From Mytilus edulis (Eukaryota > Mollusca > Bivalvia > Mytilida > Mytilidae): DNA of 64,000 nucleotides. The notes under the pieces are model-generated. The model did not search any database, was not told the DNA's origin, and saw only the letters and a list, made by a program, of their open reading frames with translations. The stretch covers positions 91,046,749 to 91,110,748 of the forward strand of contig NC_092344.1 of NCBI RefSeq assembly GCF_963676685.1. Reading direction: 5' to 3'. The position numbers and the translations under genes were made by a program. The number at the start of each line of letters is the position of its first letter. Position 1 is the first letter of the stretch. Shown one piece after another: positions 61,209 through 64,000 of this stretch.

Positions 61209-62770
61209 AGACATCAAAAGTTACATTTATCAATAGGAACTCATTTTGATGTATCAGTCCCAATTATTTATGTCTCTAGATGACATCAAAAGTTACATAT
61301 ACATATAACAATAGGAACTCATTTTGATGTATCAGTCCCAATAATTTACGTCTCTAGATGACATCAAAAGTTACATATACATATAACAATAGGAACTCAT
61401 TTTGATGTATCAGTCCCAATTATTTACGTCTCTAGATGACATCAAAAGTTACATATACATATAACAATAGGAACTCATTTTTGTCGAGCCTGCAACTTTT
61501 GTTGCAGAAAGCTCGACATAGGGATAGTGATCCGGCGGCGGCGGCGGCTACGGCGGCGGCGGCGTTAGCTCACTTCTTAAAAGCTTTATATTTTAGAAGG
61601 TGGAAGACCTGGATGCTTCATACTTTGTATATAGATGCTTCATGTTACGAAGTTTCCGTCAGTCACATGTCCAATGTCCTTGACCTCATTTTCATGGTTC
61701 AGTGACCACTTGAAAAAAAAGTTCAAATTTTTTGTAATGTTGAATTCTCTCTTATTATAAGTAATAGGATAACTATATTTGATGTGTGCGTACCTTGCAA
61801 GGTCCTCATGCCCGTCAGACAGTTTTCACTTGACCTCAACCTCATTTCATGGATCAGTGAACAAGGTTAAGTTTTGGTGGTCAAGTCCATATCTCAGATA
61901 CTATAAGCAATAGGGCTAGTATATTCGGTGTATGGAAGGACTGTAAGGTGTACATGTCCAACTGGCAGGTGTCATCTGACCTTGACCTCATTTTCATGGT
62001 TCAGTGGTTATAGTTAAATTTTTGTGTTTTGGTCTGTTTTTCTCATACCATATGCAATAGGTCTACTATATTTGTTGTATGGAATGATTGTTAAGTGTAC
62101 ATGTCTAGCGGGCAGATGTCATGTGACCTTGACCTCATTTTCATGGTTCAGTGGTCAAAGTTAAGTTTTTGAGTTTTGGTCTTTTTATCTAATGTTATAT
62201 GCCATAGGTCAACTATATTTGGTGTATGGAAATATTTTATGATCTTTATGTCAGTCGAGCAGGTTTTATTTAACCGTGACCTCATTTTCACAGTTCATTG
62301 CACAGTGTTAAGTTTTTGTGTTTTGGTCTATTTTTCTTAAACTATAAGTAATGTGTCAACTATATATGTTGTATAGAAGCATTGTTAGCTGTACCTGTCT
62401 GCCTGGCATGGTTCATCTGACCTGGACCTCTTTTTCAAGGTTCATTGGTCTTTGTTTAGTTATCTTGGTTAATGTAAAGTTTATGTGACAGTTGTAATAA
62501 AGCTTAGCTTTATACTTAAGACTATCAACATAATATCAATGATTAGTATAGAAGGCGAGACATTTCAGCGTGTGCACTCTTGTGATGTATCAGTCCCAAT
62601 TATTTACGTCTCTAGATGACATCAAAAGTTCCATATACATATAACAATAGGAACTCATTTTGATGTATCAGTCCCAATTATTTACGTCTCTAGATAACAT
62701 CAAAAGTTACATATACATATAATAATAGGAACTCATTTTGATGTATCAGTCCCAATTATTTACCTTTCAA
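61209..62770. repeat. 78-bp tandem array, about six units, interrupted
   Basis: The unit contains gatgacatcaaaagttacat, aacaataggaactcattttg and cagtcccaattatttacgtc. Three units and part of a fourth precede 61482. The fourth resumes exactly at 62584, followed by two more. The interruption is the hairpin-headed repeat copy C. In the LSM4 intron. Confidence 0.85.
61482..62583 (+). mobile_element. Hairpin-headed TGTCGAGC repeat, copy C
   Basis: It begins with an intact 37-nt hairpin (61482-61518), stems TGTCGAGC/GCTCGACA and CTGCAAC/GTTGCAG, then a (CGG)n run. Internal units with tgaccttgacctcattttca follow, and it ends gtgtgcactcttgt. The surrounding 78-bp array supplies the empty site: insertion fell between cattt(t) and gatgtatc with no duplication longer than one base. 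Confidence 0.8.
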
Positions 62771-64000
62771 GATACTATTCTAGTTTAAAATCATAGATCA
62801 GAGAAATATGTTATTAAGAATATATTTGAACAGATTGTGACTGTTTTTTTAAGAACAACCAGAAAGGATTAACTCTCCTATTGAAGGTCAAACTGCCATA
62901 TTTTTCCATGTTCTTTTTTACACTTGAATGATAATACTCCTTCCTGCTTTGTTATTAACATCATCCCAGAGAGAACATGTATGTTTAAAAAAATGTGCAT
63001 GCTGTGTGGTGAAATATATCCATTTTTACAGGGATTTACAAACATTAAAGTTGATTGTAAACCAAACTTAAGCCCTGTATCATTTAGGTATACCCTTGTC
63101 TGTTTTTTTAGAGTTTCCAGACTTGGCAACACTATTTAGATATGTGTTGAGGTCCATTGATTGATAACTATAATTTCTAAATTTATTTACAGTTACATTT
63201 AAGTCTCCTTGACCTACATTTCATGCTGCCAGTAGGACGTGAATTTTTGTATTAACTTAGATTCAATTTTATGGGACCTATGATAAAATATCAGTGATAC
63301 ATCATGTACATTGTTAATATATTTTGTTCACCATGACCTAATATCACAATCAAAATGATTTTGTTAATTTGGCATGTGAAAGATCCATTTTAAAGATTTG
63401 ATAATGATATTGTTCAACCACAGCCCATTTATTTATGGTTGAGGGATGAACATTTTGTATAAGTTGACAGGTAGTGTTATACTGCTGTACTCTTATATGA
63501 TCGAAAATCATAAATGCCATTCTATCCAGTACTTATACATGTACCTAAAAAGTATTGAAAAAATAACTAAAAATATTGGACATTAAAACAGATCACACTA
63601 ACAACCACAAAATGACTTCTATGAGAAATAAGATTCACAAAGACAAACAGCAATAAACATTCACATCCATATTTCTTGCTTGAGGAACTTAGTTTGGTTC
63701 ATATATTGACCCAGAGATAGACATCATTAATGTGTATACATTTTTAAAATATTTTATTGGTCTGATTCATTTGGATCATCATTTTGATTGCATTTAGTTT
63801 TGCCTTGAGGTCTTCATTGTTTATAAAGTGCAAATTTTTCCCATAGTTCCTTTAAGACAGAGAGCCACATTAATAGACCTGTATTATGTAATGCACTTAT
63901 TTCATATTCATAGATGCAGACAAGATGCATGATATGAAGTACATGTAAAATTTACATGCAAAATATTACAAATTTTAGTACTTAAAAATATTTTTGACAT
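62771..64000. other. LSM4 intron sequence, nothing recognised
   Basis: AT-rich DNA without a supported exon, repeat array or inverted-repeat element. Open frames at 62878-63132 and 62924-63139 overlap on opposite strands and lack splice sites or motifs. Confidence 0.5.

Overview
This is eukaryotic genomic DNA: AT-rich, intron-rich and crowded with small transposons. Several long dispersed repeats look like ones I remember from Mytilus sequence (about 18918-20125, 17640-17910, 15010-15125, 25848-26240), so a marine mussel (Mytilidae) is the likely source. That is memory, not a search. I see no CRISPR array, operon, rRNA or tRNA gene.

Four host genes are present. (1) LRRC41-like, minus strand, 4586-20458: 12 coding exons, about 735 aa, an Elongin-BC-box leucine-rich-repeat protein. 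(2) P4HTM, plus strand, 24326-32753: 10 exons, 408 aa, an EF-hand prolyl 4-hydroxylase of the endoplasmic reticulum ending in KDEL. (3) OGFOD1, minus strand, 36372-56656: 13 exons, 505 aa, a TPA1-type prolyl hydroxylase. (4) The start of LSM4, plus strand: one 42-nt exon at 61026-61067, with the rest beyond the window. I built the exon chains by hand from GT/AG sites; all reading phases close without a frameshift. LRRC41 and P4HTM are head to head. P4HTM and OGFOD1 are tail to tail, which places two 2-oxoglutarate/Fe(II) oxygenases of different families side by side.

The rest is introns and intergenic DNA full of mobile elements. They include a decayed LINE endonuclease (1-1017), a LINE ORF1-like remnant (51554-52141), and a young non-autonomous LTR element with identical 214-bp LTRs and a TAATT target duplication (21441-23338). 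There are many inverted-repeat elements with readable target duplications: TTAA, TWA, TA, and 5-bp and 8-bp types. Several are nested in each other or in tandem arrays.

The most striking structure is a 26-unit minisatellite (48052-49879) in OGFOD1. Its unit copies the 3' end of coding exon 4, the splice donor and the start of intron 4, so 26 apparently functional donors stand in a row. Units are 72 bp (frame-preserving) or 68 bp (frame-shifting). Other notable signals are a 17-bp palindromic motif repeated seven times inside one element (6396-7606), a hairpin-headed repeat family with a compensatory base-pair change, and an element with long inverted repeats, ATACT target duplications and 28-bp palindromes (40137-41828).
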